Shown here: positions 49,056 to 57,952 of the stretch, piece after piece
Numbering within the stretch: the stretch's first letter is position 1
How the letters are laid out: each line of letters starts with the position of its first letter
Source: Myroides odoratus
GTDB taxonomy: Bacteria; Bacteroidota; Bacteroidia; Flavobacteriales; Flavobacteriaceae
NCBI RefSeq assembly: GCF_001549985.1
Contig: NZ_LROZ01000006.1
Span: forward strand, 62,001-126,000
DNA: 64,000 bases
Reading direction: 5' to 3'
Position numbers and translations under genes: made by a program
Notes under the pieces: model-generated
The model's database searches: none
The model's input: the letters and a program-made list of their open reading frames with translations, nothing else
What the model was told of the DNA's origin: nothing

Positions 49056-49688
49056 ATGAGAAAAGTATTCAAAATTGTATTTTCTTTCTTTATTGTGCTA
49101 TTCTTCATGTTTATGGGGGTAGTGATTTATCAATATACATTTGGGAAGTCAACGAGTAATGTAGAATATAATTCGGACTTGATCCAAGAGCAATTGAAAA
49201 ATGTAAGTAAATTGATTGTGACAGAGGCGAATTATACGCAAGTCATGACCTATCAAGATCAACAGAAGTATTTGTTGAATCTCGTTTCCTTTACGAAAAA
49301 AGCAGTAGTCATTGTCAATGCGAAAGCAACCGTGGAGTATGATTTGACGCAGTTGCAATACCAAATTGATGAAGAACACAAGGTGGTTCAGCTGTTGCAT
49401 ATTCCAGAACCGGAGATTCACATTTATCCAGATTACAAATTATACGATGTAGAGACGAGTACATTCAATCCGTTTACTGGAGCGGATTACAATAAGATTA
49501 ATGCAAAGATAAAAGAAGATTTACAACGCAAGATTGAGCAATCCAGCTTAAAGTCGAATGCAGAAAATCGCTTGACTAGTGAATTGGGTAAATTATTAGT
49601 GGTGACTAATATGTTAGGATGGCGATTGGAATATCAAGGAAATACTATAAAAAAAGAAAGTGACTTATCAGCCACTTTCCCTATGTAA
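49056..49688 (+). CDS. DUF4230 protein with membrane anchor
   Basis: A 210-aa protein. A single hydrophobic helix at about 7-26 suggests an inner-membrane anchor with the rest outside. The body (KNVSKLIVTEANYTQVMTY, VVIVNAKATVEYDLTQLQYQ) follows the DUF4230 pattern. Function unknown. The last codons overlap the terminator of the convergent hydroxylase gene, ending 2 nt before its stop codon. Confidence 0.8.
   Translation: MRKVFKIVFSFFIVLFFMFMGVVIYQYTFGKSTSNVEYNSDLIQEQLKNVSKLIVTEANYTQVMTYQDQQKYLLNLVSFTKKAVVIVNAKATVEYDLTQLQYQIDEEHKVVQLLHIPEPEIHIYPDYKLYDVETSTFNPFTGADYNKINAKIKEDLQRKIEQSSLKSNAENRLTSELGKLLVVTNMLGWRLEYQGNTIKKESDLSATFPM
49648..49679 (-). terminator. Terminator of the hydroxylase gene, inside the DUF4230 coding end
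   Basis: GAAAGTG (49656-49662) and CACTTTC (49673-49679) pair with an inner CT/AG pair. On the minus strand seven T residues follow. It lies wholly inside the convergent coding sequence. Confidence 0.7.
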
Positions 49689-49689
49689 A

Positions 49690-51438
49690 TTATGCTTGTT
49701 CAATAATACTTACTCCATCTAGAATTAAATGAGCAACCTTGGGTCTCTCAACCTTTAATTGTTCTAGACGATGCATGGCTTTTTGATAGAGTGCTTCCTC
49801 TTTGTTTTGTTTAGCTAGTTCTAAAATCTCAACAGTTAATAACCAGTCCGAAGGGTAAGTTGATAGCAACGTATCTAAAATGGTGTTTAAATCGGTTGCT
49901 TTGTTTTCTTCGCGCATTAAACGAACCGCTTGATAAAGTCCTTCTAACTTTATTTTTTCTTCGTCTCTTTTGGCTTTAATTGTTTTAGATGATGGAACGT
50001 GGTTCACTAGATCAAAACTCTTATAATCTGCTGGTCCAGAGAAGGCAGAAATTACATCTGCACCAACGGCCATATCATAGGTACCCCATTCCGGTTGGAA
50101 TAAAACAGTAGTTCCATGTTTAACCATACAATCTCTAAAGCTAATTAGAATAATTTTACCATGGATATTGCGGATACCTGTAATATTTGTTCCAGATACA
50201 GTAATATCTCCTTCAAATTCCAGTGTCACGGGTTGACCTTCAAATAAATTGTAGGCTTTTAAATCACGTGGACTCATATCTTCAATGGCTAAGTTGATTC
50301 CTTTTAAACGACCTAGAGCCGTTCCAAAACCGTGAGGATGTGTTTCTGTTCCGTGTCCAACAAGTTCTTTTTCTCTATAGGATAGTGCGGTAGCTCCTGT
50401 TGTTTGTATATAGGCCGGTTTACCTTCATGCTCGATGACATTGGTAAAGTTTCCTGAAATTTGAATACCTGTATTCAATTCGATTGTACCTAGGGCTTTG
50501 GAGTCAATTAGTTTTTGAATTCCCTCTAATCCACCTTTGCGTATTGCCATTTTATTGGCAAAATTTTCCAAAACTTCACTCAAATAAGCAAAATCTGGGG
50601 TAACATATAGTTGAGGTTGAGGTTTAGTAATATCAAAACCTTGATTAGCCGCTTCGATCGTGTACGGTAGTTTAACTACGTTATCCGTCATACACCAAGC
50701 ACTCTCTCCAATGGAAGACAATAATCCAGCACCGTAAATTTTAGGATTGTCAACCGTTCCGATTAACCCGTATTCTACCGTCCACCAGTGTAAATTTCGA
50801 ATTAAAGCCATTTCTGAAGGTGCTGTTGTGATTGCTTGTAAGCGATCAACTTCATCTTCTGCTTTTTTAATATCTTCTTCGGCTACACCCTCTGCTTCTT
50901 TTAAGATGGATAATAAACGAATAGCTTCGTAAATTTCATAATCATGAGCGGATGAAATAGCCTTACAGCCAATCTCTCCAAAACGTCTTAAGTATTCTGC
51001 GTATTCTGGATTGGCAATAATAGGAGCGTGTCCAGCTCCTTCGTGAATGATATCTGGAGCAGGTGTATATTCAATATTTTCTAATTGTCTAATATCAGAG
51101 GCAATAACAAGTACTTTGTAGGCTTGAAATTCCATAAAGGCATTAGGTGGAATAAAACCATCTACAGCGACAGCAGCCCAACCAATTTCCTTTAAAATTC
51201 TATTCATACCATACATACTTGGAATTGATTCAACCGAAATACCTGTTTTACTTAATCCTTCCAAATAGGAGTCGTGGGCTACTTTAGATAGATAGTCGAC
51301 ATTTTTGCGCATGACGTAGCGCCATACCGCTTGGTTGATGGGAGTATAGTCCTCATAGTCTTGCGGCTTGATAAATTGTTTCAAGTGAGGAGGTAATCGG
51401 TCTATTAATTCGTTGCTTTCGTATTCTTTTGCGTTCAT
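49690..51438 (-). CDS. Aromatic amino acid hydroxylase with insertion and C-terminal extension
   Basis: A 582-aa pterin-dependent hydroxylase. The iron ligands are H132 and H137 in PDIIHEGAGHAPI and E222 in WWTVEYGLIG. In classical enzymes the second His and the Glu are about 40 residues apart; here they are 85 apart, with a charged helical insert around 178-205. About 300 residues follow the catalytic core, including EFEGDITVSGTNITGIR and a final helical part. Phenylalanine to tyrosine is the likely reaction. I know similar long forms from other Bacteroidota. No pterin-recycling gene is adjacent. Confidence 0.85.
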   Translation of the reverse strand: MNAKEYESNELIDRLPPHLKQFIKPQDYEDYTPINQAVWRYVMRKNVDYLSKVAHDSYLEGLSKTGISVESIPSMYGMNRILKEIGWAAVAVDGFIPPNAFMEFQAYKVLVIASDIRQLENIEYTPAPDIIHEGAGHAPIIANPEYAEYLRRFGEIGCKAISSAHDYEIYEAIRLLSILKEAEGVAEEDIKKAEDEVDRLQAITTAPSEMALIRNLHWWTVEYGLIGTVDNPKIYGAGLLSSIGESAWCMTDNVVKLPYTIEAANQGFDITKPQPQLYVTPDFAYLSEVLENFANKMAIRKGGLEGIQKLIDSKALGTIELNTGIQISGNFTNVIEHEGKPAYIQTTGATALSYREKELVGHGTETHPHGFGTALGRLKGINLAIEDMSPRDLKAYNLFEGQPVTLEFEGDITVSGTNITGIRNIHGKIILISFRDCMVKHGTTVLFQPEWGTYDMAVGADVISAFSGPADYKSFDLVNHVPSSKTIKAKRDEEKIKLEGLYQAVRLMREENKATDLNTILDTLLSTYPSDWLLTVEILELAKQNKEEALYQKAMHRLEQLKVERPKVAHLILDGVSIIEQA

Positions 51439-51784
51439 AGTATGCTAACAGTAGTTTGGTTGCGGTAAATATAAGGAAAAAGATGAATGTATTAAAAGCT
51501 CTTATTTTTTCTAGTGATAAAGAGGTAAAAATTGAAATAGAAAGAATATTTTACGATTTTATAAATGTTAAAATAGAGTAATGATTGTTATGTGGTTAAA
51601 TATTTGGTTTTGTACTAATGGATGTGTTAAATATTTTGACTAAAAATAAGGTTTATTATGTAATATTTAGGTGTTAGTGTAGAATGTTAGGGAACATTAA
51701 GGATAATATTAACTAATTTTTTTTTTTGTTTCAAAAATGTTTTTATATTGCAACACAATTATTAACTAATTAAAGCAAATATTT
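51439..51784. other. AT-rich intergenic region with two divergent promoters
   Basis: No gene is seen. The minus-strand TATATTTA near 51467 may be the -7 box of the hydroxylase. The rest is very AT-rich, with a T tract of about 13 at 51719-51731 ahead of the lipoprotein gene. No strong hairpin was found. Confidence 0.5.
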
Positions 51785-52915
51785 ATGAAAAAATTATTTA
51801 TGTTTTTGGCTGTAGCTGGTTTAGCTACATTCGGAGCTTCTTGTAGCAGCAGCGATGATAACGGCGGTGACGGAGGACAAAAAAAAGACTTAGTATTATC
51901 TGGAAAAACTGACGTAAAAGAAGGTGATGCTGTTACATTTACAGTAAAAGTAGGTGACAAAGCAGAAGCTGGAACTGATTTGTATGTTGCAGGTGAGAAA
52001 GTTTCAAACCCATATACTTTTGCTAAAGTAGGAGAATTTAAAGTTCAAGCTAAGAAAAACGGCTTCAATGACAGTAACGTATTGACTGTTAAAGTATCAG
52101 AAAAAGGTGGAGTTACTCCAGATCCTAAAACATTAGTATTGTCAGTAGTTGGTGGTACTGATGTTAAAGTAGGAGATGAAGTAGTTTTCCTTGTAAAAGA
52201 TAATGAAGGAGCTACTGTAACTGGTGCAACTATTAAGAAAGGTGGAACTACAGTTGCTAGTCCATGGGTTCCAACAGAAGTAGGAACATTTAAATTTGTT
52301 GCTTCTAAAGATGGATATGAAAATAGTAATGAAGTGTCTGTAGTTGTTGCACAAAATACTATTCCAGAAAATTTTGTTAAAGTAAATGGTGTACATACTG
52401 AAATTACAAACTTAAAAAGAGTTTACATTAATGGAGTGAAAAATGCTCAAGGACAATTTCAACCATATATTTATACTGAAGAAGGAAGTAGTTTCTCTGT
52501 TGTAACGTATGAATTAGGTACTATTGACGAAGCAGCTCAAGCTTATGTGACTAGAAGTTCTACAGTTTTTATTACTAATCAAGTTGTAGGGCAACCATAC
52601 CAATGGCCAGCAAATGTTGGTGAAGATACATTCATTGCTAGTTCAGCTGTAGCTGATTTTGCAGCAGAACGTTTTGTTGAATTTAATTTAAACAATGATT
52701 TATTAGATCTTGAAATTGCTGATAGTGATACAGATTTCTTATTAACTTTACATGTTGAGAATCAAACAAACGGAATTAAGTTTGATGGTACGCTTGGAAC
52801 AGGTTACTACTGGAGAGAAGTTAATGCTGATGGAAGTCCAAAACAAGGAGCTACAGTTGCTAAAGTAAGTGCTAAGTTTCTTCAAAATTCTATCTTTGGA
52901 GGTAGAAAAAAATAA
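51785..52915 (+). CDS. Surface-type lipoprotein with two Ig-like repeats
   Basis: A 376-aa lipoprotein. The signal peptide ends GASC (lipidated C20), followed by SSSDDNGGDGG, an acidic run like the Bacteroidota lipoprotein export signal that sends proteins to the outer face. Two repeats of about 70 residues follow, recognisable by DVKEGDAVTFTVKV...KKNGFNDSN and DVKVGDEVVFLVKD...KDGYENSN. The second half (about 195-376) is unlike the repeats and includes TNLKRVYINGVKNAQGQ. No partner genes; function unknown. A terminator follows. Confidence 0.78.
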   Translation: MKKLFMFLAVAGLATFGASCSSSDDNGGDGGQKKDLVLSGKTDVKEGDAVTFTVKVGDKAEAGTDLYVAGEKVSNPYTFAKVGEFKVQAKKNGFNDSNVLTVKVSEKGGVTPDPKTLVLSVVGGTDVKVGDEVVFLVKDNEGATVTGATIKKGGTTVASPWVPTEVGTFKFVASKDGYENSNEVSVVVAQNTIPENFVKVNGVHTEITNLKRVYINGVKNAQGQFQPYIYTEEGSSFSVVTYELGTIDEAAQAYVTRSSTVFITNQVVGQPYQWPANVGEDTFIASSAVADFAAERFVEFNLNNDLLDLEIADSDTDFLLTLHVENQTNGIKFDGTLGTGYYWREVNADGSPKQGATVAKVSAKFLQNSIFGGRKK

Positions 52916-52950
52916 ATTGATTTTGTAAATCAAATAAAATAAAAGAATAA

Positions 52951-52986
52951 AAAAAGTAGTAATTGTTTTGATTACTACTTTTTTTT
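52951..52986 (+). terminator. Intrinsic terminator after the Ig-like lipoprotein
   Basis: AAAAAGTAGTAAT (52951-52963) pairs with ATTACTACTTTTT (52971-52983), 13 bp, followed by T residues. Confidence 0.88.
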
Positions 52987-53298
52987 ATAAAAAACGGAAG
53001 TTATAAGGAGTTTGATTTTGTTTCTTCATATATAGTTAAAGGTAATTTGTTTTGTCTGAAAAATATTCTGTTCAGTAGCTATAAAGTTTGAAGTAATATG
53101 TTAAATCTAAGTAAGTTTAGTTTTGAATCGAGTTAATTGGATTTTTAAAAATATCATTTTTTAAGAATTAATAACAGTAAAGAATATTGTTGTTGAAATG
53201 TATATATTCATTTTTGATAGTAATCTATATTAATATTGATGAGGAAGAGCATATTGATTAGAGTCTTTATATACATGTTTTTCATATAAAAATTATAA
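52987..53298. other. Gene-free AT-rich stretch
   Basis: About 310 nt between two terminators of convergent transcripts. No ORF, hairpin or RNA gene is evident. Confidence 0.6.
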
Positions 53299-53338
53299 AA
53301 AAAGAGCAATAATAACACCAATTATTATTGCTCTTTTT
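53299..53338 (-). terminator. Terminator of the hutU-DUF4136 unit
   Basis: A 17-bp perfect stem (53299-53315 with 53322-53338), loop CACCAA, with A and T tracts; it ends 6 nt from the DUF4136 stop. Confidence 0.88.
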
Positions 53339-53344
53339 ACAATT

Positions 53345-53905
53345 TTATTTCTTCAATTCAGGTGGATATGTACTCAATATTTTCTGTACAAAATCCTGAA
53401 TCTTTGCTTCTTTCTTTTCAGGGGTATTGGCGTTGTCTATATAGCCCGTTCCAATTCCTTGCCAGATTAAAGCTTTTTTGTTTGTATCAATGAAATCAAT
53501 GTATAGTTTTCCTTCTATTGACGTAGATACTGTGGTTGAATTAGGACCCCAATAAGGAGCATACCCCCATCCGTAGTAGCCGTATCTTGAGTAGAAGTAA
53601 TCGTTGTTTGTGGTAACGTTTACCTGCTGTTGTGATTTAGTAAAAATATTTACTAATAATTGAGGATTACGATCTGTTTTAGTAAAGCCTTTGGCCGCCA
53701 TTTCTTGGTCAATTGCATTCAGAATACGTTTTTTATCCAAGTCGTTTAATTTTACATTATCAATACCTTCTTTGAAAAAAGCATAGGTTTGATAGGCTGT
53801 GAAATTAGTGTTTTTGTCATAATCGGCACTAACACGTACACTACTACAAGAAGCTGTAAAAATGCTTACAGCTGCAAGAATTAGAAATTTTGATACCGTT
53901 TTCAT
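53345..53905 (-). CDS. DUF4136 lipoprotein
   Basis: A 186-aa lipoprotein with signal peptide ending FTASC (lipidated cysteine about residue 20). The DUF4136 pattern is clear: VRVSADYDKNTNFTAYQTYAFF, a middle Tyr/Gly-rich stretch YFYSRYGYYGWGYAPYWG, and YIDFIDTNKKALIWQGIGTG with a final helix. Cellular role is unknown. It starts 21 nt after the hutU stop, so it is probably read from the hutU transcript although no functional link is known. Confidence 0.85.
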   Translation of the reverse strand: MKTVSKFLILAAVSIFTASCSSVRVSADYDKNTNFTAYQTYAFFKEGIDNVKLNDLDKKRILNAIDQEMAAKGFTKTDRNPQLLVNIFTKSQQQVNVTTNNDYFYSRYGYYGWGYAPYWGPNSTTVSTSIEGKLYIDFIDTNKKALIWQGIGTGYIDNANTPEKKEAKIQDFVQKILSTYPPELKK

Positions 53906-53926
53906 CGCTTACTTATTTTTTGTGAG

Positions 53927-55915
53927 TTAATTCAATAAACTATCATCAACGATATTCGGGATCGTAACCTTTAATAGTGGTTCAATCTCCATGGCACGCT
54001 TAATTGCAAAAGTAGCCTCTTTGTTTCGAGCCCAGTTGCGTCGTGCAATACCGTTGTTTACATCCCAGAAAAGCATGGATTTTAATTTTTCATCAGATTC
54101 TTTAGTGCCATCTAAAAGCATGCCAAAACCTCCATTGATGACTTCTCCCCATCCTACACCACCACCATTGTGGATAGAAACCCAAGTAGCGCCTCTAAAG
54201 CTGTCACCGATTACATTTTGAATCGCCATATCAGCCGTGTATCTAGAGCCGTCATAGATGTTAGATGTTTCACGGTATGGGGAATCTGTTCCCGATACAT
54301 CGTGGTGATCACGTCCCAATACTACTGGGCCAATTATTCCTTCTTTAATCGCTTTGTTAAAAGCTTCGGCAATTTTAATTCGACCCTCTGAATCAGCATA
54401 TAGGATACGAGCTTGAGATCCTACAACTAGTTTGTTTTCTTGTGCACCTTTAATCCAACGGATATTATCAGCCATTTGTTGTTGTATTTCAGCAGGGGAG
54501 TTTTGCATAATCTCCTCTAACACACGACAAGCAATTTCGTCTGTTTTTGCTAAGTCTTCCGGTTTTCCTGAGGCACATACCCATCGGAAAGGACCAAAAC
54601 CATAATCAAAACACATTGGACCCATGATATCTTGCACATAACTTGGGTATTTAAAATCAATACCGTTAGCCGCCATAATATCAGCGCCTGCTCTTGAAGC
54701 CTCTAGTAAAAATGCGTTTCCATAGTCAAAGAAATACGTTCCTTTGGCTGTGTGTTTGTTAATAGCTGCTGCTTGTCTACGCAAAGATTCTTGTACTTTT
54801 TCTTTGAATAAAGTTGGATTATTAGCCATCATATCATTGGCTTCTTCAAAAGATAAGCCTACAGGGTAATATCCTCCTGCCCAAGGGTTGTGTAAAGAGG
54901 TTTGGTCAGACCCTAAATGTACAAATAGGTTGTCTTCCGCAAATTTCTCCCATACTTCTACAATATTTCCTTGGAAGGCAATCGACACGACTTCTTTGTT
55001 TTCTTGTGCTTTTTTTACACGTTGTACTAATGCATTGAGATCCGTAACGACTTCATCCACCCATCCTTGAGAATGTCTGGTGTGTACTGCTTTTGGATTT
55101 ACTTCTGCACAAACTGTAATACATCCTGCAATATTCCCTGCTTTAGGTTGTGCTCCACTCATTCCTCCTAATCCAGAAGTTACAAATAGTTTACCTGTTA
55201 GGTCTTCGCCCTGTTTAGCAATTTTACGACCTCCATTTAATACGGTGATTGTTGTTCCATGTACGATGCCTTGTGGACCAATGTACATATAGCTTCCCGC
55301 TGTCATTTGACCATATTGTGTAACACCTAAAGCATTGAATTTTTCCCAATCGTCTGGTTTAGAGTAGTTCGGGATCATCATTCCATTGGTTACTACAACG
55401 CGTGGTGCTTTAACATGTGAAGGAAATAACCCCATCGGGTGCCCTGAATACATCACTAATGTTTGTTCATCCGTCATTTCTGCTAGATAACGCATCGTTA
55501 GTAAGTATTGTGCCCAGTTTGAAAAAACAGCCCCATTACCACCATACGTGATTAATTCATGTGGGTGTTGCGCAACGGCATAATCCAAATTATTTTGAAT
55601 CATCAACATAATTGCTTTAGCCTGTGTAGAATTTCCTGGATATTCTTCTATTGGTCTTGCATACATCTTGTAATCGGGTCTAAAGCGATACATGTAAATA
55701 CGACCATATGTTTCTAATTCTTCTTTAAACTCTTGGATTAACTCGGAATGATGTTTAGCATCAAAATAACGTAAAGCATTTCGCAAGGCAAGTTTCTTTT
55801 CCTCTTCTGTCAATATTTCTTTGCGTTTTGGAGCGTGATTAATTGCCGGATCATACTCCTTCTTTGCCGGTAGCTCATTTGGAATTCCTTGTAAAATTTG
55901 TTCCTTAAAAGTCAT
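53927..55915 (-). CDS. hutU: Urocanate hydratase
   Basis: A 662-aa enzyme of histidine degradation that hydrates urocanate to imidazolone propionate using tightly bound NAD. Motifs include GGNGAVFSNWAQYLLTMRYL, MYSGHPMGLFPSH, FVTSGLGGMSGAQPKAGNIAG (dinucleotide site, in segments), RDHHDVSGTDSPYRE and WVSIHNGGGVGWGEV. It is about 100 residues longer than the Pseudomonas type, as usual for the Bacteroidota form. No hutH, hutI or hutG gene is nearby. Confidence 0.96.
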   Translation of the reverse strand: MTFKEQILQGIPNELPAKKEYDPAINHAPKRKEILTEEEKKLALRNALRYFDAKHHSELIQEFKEELETYGRIYMYRFRPDYKMYARPIEEYPGNSTQAKAIMLMIQNNLDYAVAQHPHELITYGGNGAVFSNWAQYLLTMRYLAEMTDEQTLVMYSGHPMGLFPSHVKAPRVVVTNGMMIPNYSKPDDWEKFNALGVTQYGQMTAGSYMYIGPQGIVHGTTITVLNGGRKIAKQGEDLTGKLFVTSGLGGMSGAQPKAGNIAGCITVCAEVNPKAVHTRHSQGWVDEVVTDLNALVQRVKKAQENKEVVSIAFQGNIVEVWEKFAEDNLFVHLGSDQTSLHNPWAGGYYPVGLSFEEANDMMANNPTLFKEKVQESLRRQAAAINKHTAKGTYFFDYGNAFLLEASRAGADIMAANGIDFKYPSYVQDIMGPMCFDYGFGPFRWVCASGKPEDLAKTDEIACRVLEEIMQNSPAEIQQQMADNIRWIKGAQENKLVVGSQARILYADSEGRIKIAEAFNKAIKEGIIGPVVLGRDHHDVSGTDSPYRETSNIYDGSRYTADMAIQNVIGDSFRGATWVSIHNGGGVGWGEVINGGFGMLLDGTKESDEKLKSMLFWDVNNGIARRNWARNKEATFAIKRAMEIEPLLKVTIPNIVDDSLLN

Positions 55916-56133
55916 TTTCTGAGTTTTTTGTGATTAATTATTTATGTGTTTTTTAAGTAAAAACCTAAAAACTATTAACTAGTTTTGTCGCGTAGTCTAG
56001 CTTTAGATTTTGACTCGTTTTTGCGTAGGTAAGTTACTAAAAACTCTTGTATTATTTATTTTAATATTTATACAAAAAAAAACGTTTTTAGTTAAACCTA
56101 TTGTAAATTAAAAGCTTGTAAATGTGATAGGTT

Positions 56134-57018
56134 ATGATCGATTTGTTTTCAAATGAGAAGGTGCCAACAGTAAAAGTAGAACGTTCATTCCGCAATGGAA
56201 TTGAATTGTTTATTCGCAGAGAAGATTTGTTGCATCCGGAGGTTTCGGGTAATAAATTCCGAAAATTGAAATACAATATGGAAGCAGCAGTATCTAAAGG
56301 GAATCAACAAGTGTTGACTTTTGGAGGGGCTTATTCCAATCATATTGCTGCAACCGCGGCTGCAGGAAGGATATTGGGCATGCGAACCATTGGAGTAATT
56401 CGAGGAGAGGAGATCCAAGCGAACTATCGCGATAATCCAACGTTAAAGAAAGCGGAAGAGGATGGAATGCGTTTTAAATTTGTTACTCGAACAAACTATA
56501 GAACGAAAGAATCAACGGCTTTTTTAGCAAAGCTAAAGGAAGAGTTTGGCGATTTTTACTTGGTTCCAGAAGGAGGAACAAATAAAGAGGCAATCCAAGG
56601 GACGGAAGAGATTTTGAAGGAAGCGGACCATAGTTATGATTATGTGTGTTGCGCAGTCGGAACAGGTGGCACGATTGCAGGAATTATCAACCGTTCATTT
56701 GCCCATCAACAGATTATTGGTTTTCCTGCCTTGAAGGGAGATTTTCTGCAGGAGGAAATTAAGAAGTATGTAAACAAAGAAAACTGGAGATTGGAAACGG
56801 CTTATCACTTTGGTGGTTATGCGAAGTATAATGCAGATTTATTGCAATTTATACGTCATTTTGAACGCGATACGGGAATTCTTTTAGACCCAATTTATAC
56901 AGGTAAACTACTTTTTGGTATCTTTGATTTAATTGAACAAAATCAATTAAAAAAAGACAGTAAGATTCTCGCTATTCACACGGGGGGCTTGCAAGGATGG
57001 AATGAAAAAATTAAATAG
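56134..57018 (+). CDS. PLP-dependent ACC deaminase/D-cysteine desulfhydrase family protein
   Basis: A 294-aa enzyme of the tryptophan synthase beta-type fold. The PLP lysine is in SGNKFRKLKYN (about 38-48), followed by LTFGGAYSNHIAATAAAG and the phosphate-binding loop VGTGGTIAGI. Length and motifs fit the group that includes D-cysteine desulfhydrase and ACC deaminase-like proteins. Which substrate is used cannot be told. A Gly-rich end (IHTGGLQGWNEK) is typical. The stop is 4 nt before the start of the following lipoprotein gene. Confidence 0.87.
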   Translation: MIDLFSNEKVPTVKVERSFRNGIELFIRREDLLHPEVSGNKFRKLKYNMEAAVSKGNQQVLTFGGAYSNHIAATAAAGRILGMRTIGVIRGEEIQANYRDNPTLKKAEEDGMRFKFVTRTNYRTKESTAFLAKLKEEFGDFYLVPEGGTNKEAIQGTEEILKEADHSYDYVCCAVGTGGTIAGIINRSFAHQQIIGFPALKGDFLQEEIKKYVNKENWRLETAYHFGGYAKYNADLLQFIRHFERDTGILLDPIYTGKLLFGIFDLIEQNQLKKDSKILAIHTGGLQGWNEKIK

Positions 57019-57022
57019 CTAT

Positions 57023-57946
57023 ATGATAAAAAAAATCCTTTTACTGTTCTGTTTACTCACACTTGTAAGTTGTGGGGTGAAGAACAATTCCAAACTTACA
57101 GGGAGGAAGTCGAAAACGAAAGAGTTGGTCTCTAAGGAGCAATATCGAGCACAACAAAAAAAGGTTGAAGAACAACGTCGTATTCAAGAGGAAACGAAGC
57201 GAGAACGGGATAAGCGTACAGCAGCTAAAAACAGTGAAACGTTAGAAGCGACTTCGCGAATTTCAGTTACAGCTGACATGATTCAAGACTATATTTTACA
57301 GTATAAAGACATTGCGAAAGACAATATGTCTTCCTATGGTATTCCTGCTAGTATTACTTTAGCACAGGGGGTATTGGAATCTGGATCAGGACAAGGAACG
57401 CTGAGTAGAAATGCAAACAATCACTTCGGGATAAAATGCCATAAAGAATGGGATGGACCATCCGTTCGTCATACGGATGATGCACCAGACGAATGTTTTA
57501 GAAAATATGATGCGCCTGAGGAATCTTATCGGGATCATTCTCAGTTTTTGGTGTCACGCAGTCGCTATAATGATTTATTTCTCTTAGAGAAAGATGATTA
57601 TGAAGGGTGGGCGCATGGGTTGAAAAAAGCAGGTTATGCAACAGATCCTAAATATGCAAATAAGCTAATTAGCTTGATTGAACGTTATACCTTGGATCAA
57701 TACGATCGTGAAGTATTGGGATTAACTTCACCGAGACCGAAGAAAGAAATAGAGAAAAAGGCCGAAACAACCGTGGCAACTAAGGCAAAGGCAGAAACGA
57801 AAGCGGGAGCCAAAACCCATGTGGTTCAAAAAGGAGATACGTTATATTCAATATCAAAAAAATATAATACAACTGTAGCAAAACTACAGAAAACAAATAA
57901 ACTTGATGGGACGAATCTATCGATTGGTCAACGCTTAAAATTATAA
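57023..57946 (+). CDS. Glucosaminidase-LysM lipoprotein
   Basis: A 307-aa peptidoglycan hydrolase. The signal peptide ends LVSC (lipidated Cys about 17). A charged Arg/Lys/Glu-rich linker (about 28-75) follows, then a glucosaminidase (GH73) domain with LAQGVLESGSGQGTLSR (catalytic Glu), NNHFGIKCH and AGYATDPKYANKLISLI. A LysM repeat at the C-terminus (HVVQKGDTLYSISKKYNTTV) binds the wall. An in-frame ATG at 57002 would overlap the previous gene; 57023 starts the signal peptide properly. hemL begins 6 nt after. Confidence 0.9.
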   Translation: MIKKILLLFCLLTLVSCGVKNNSKLTGRKSKTKELVSKEQYRAQQKKVEEQRRIQEETKRERDKRTAAKNSETLEATSRISVTADMIQDYILQYKDIAKDNMSSYGIPASITLAQGVLESGSGQGTLSRNANNHFGIKCHKEWDGPSVRHTDDAPDECFRKYDAPEESYRDHSQFLVSRSRYNDLFLLEKDDYEGWAHGLKKAGYATDPKYANKLISLIERYTLDQYDREVLGLTSPRPKKEIEKKAETTVATKAKAETKAGAKTHVVQKGDTLYSISKKYNTTVAKLQKTNKLDGTNLSIGQRLKL

Positions 57947-57952
57947 AACACT

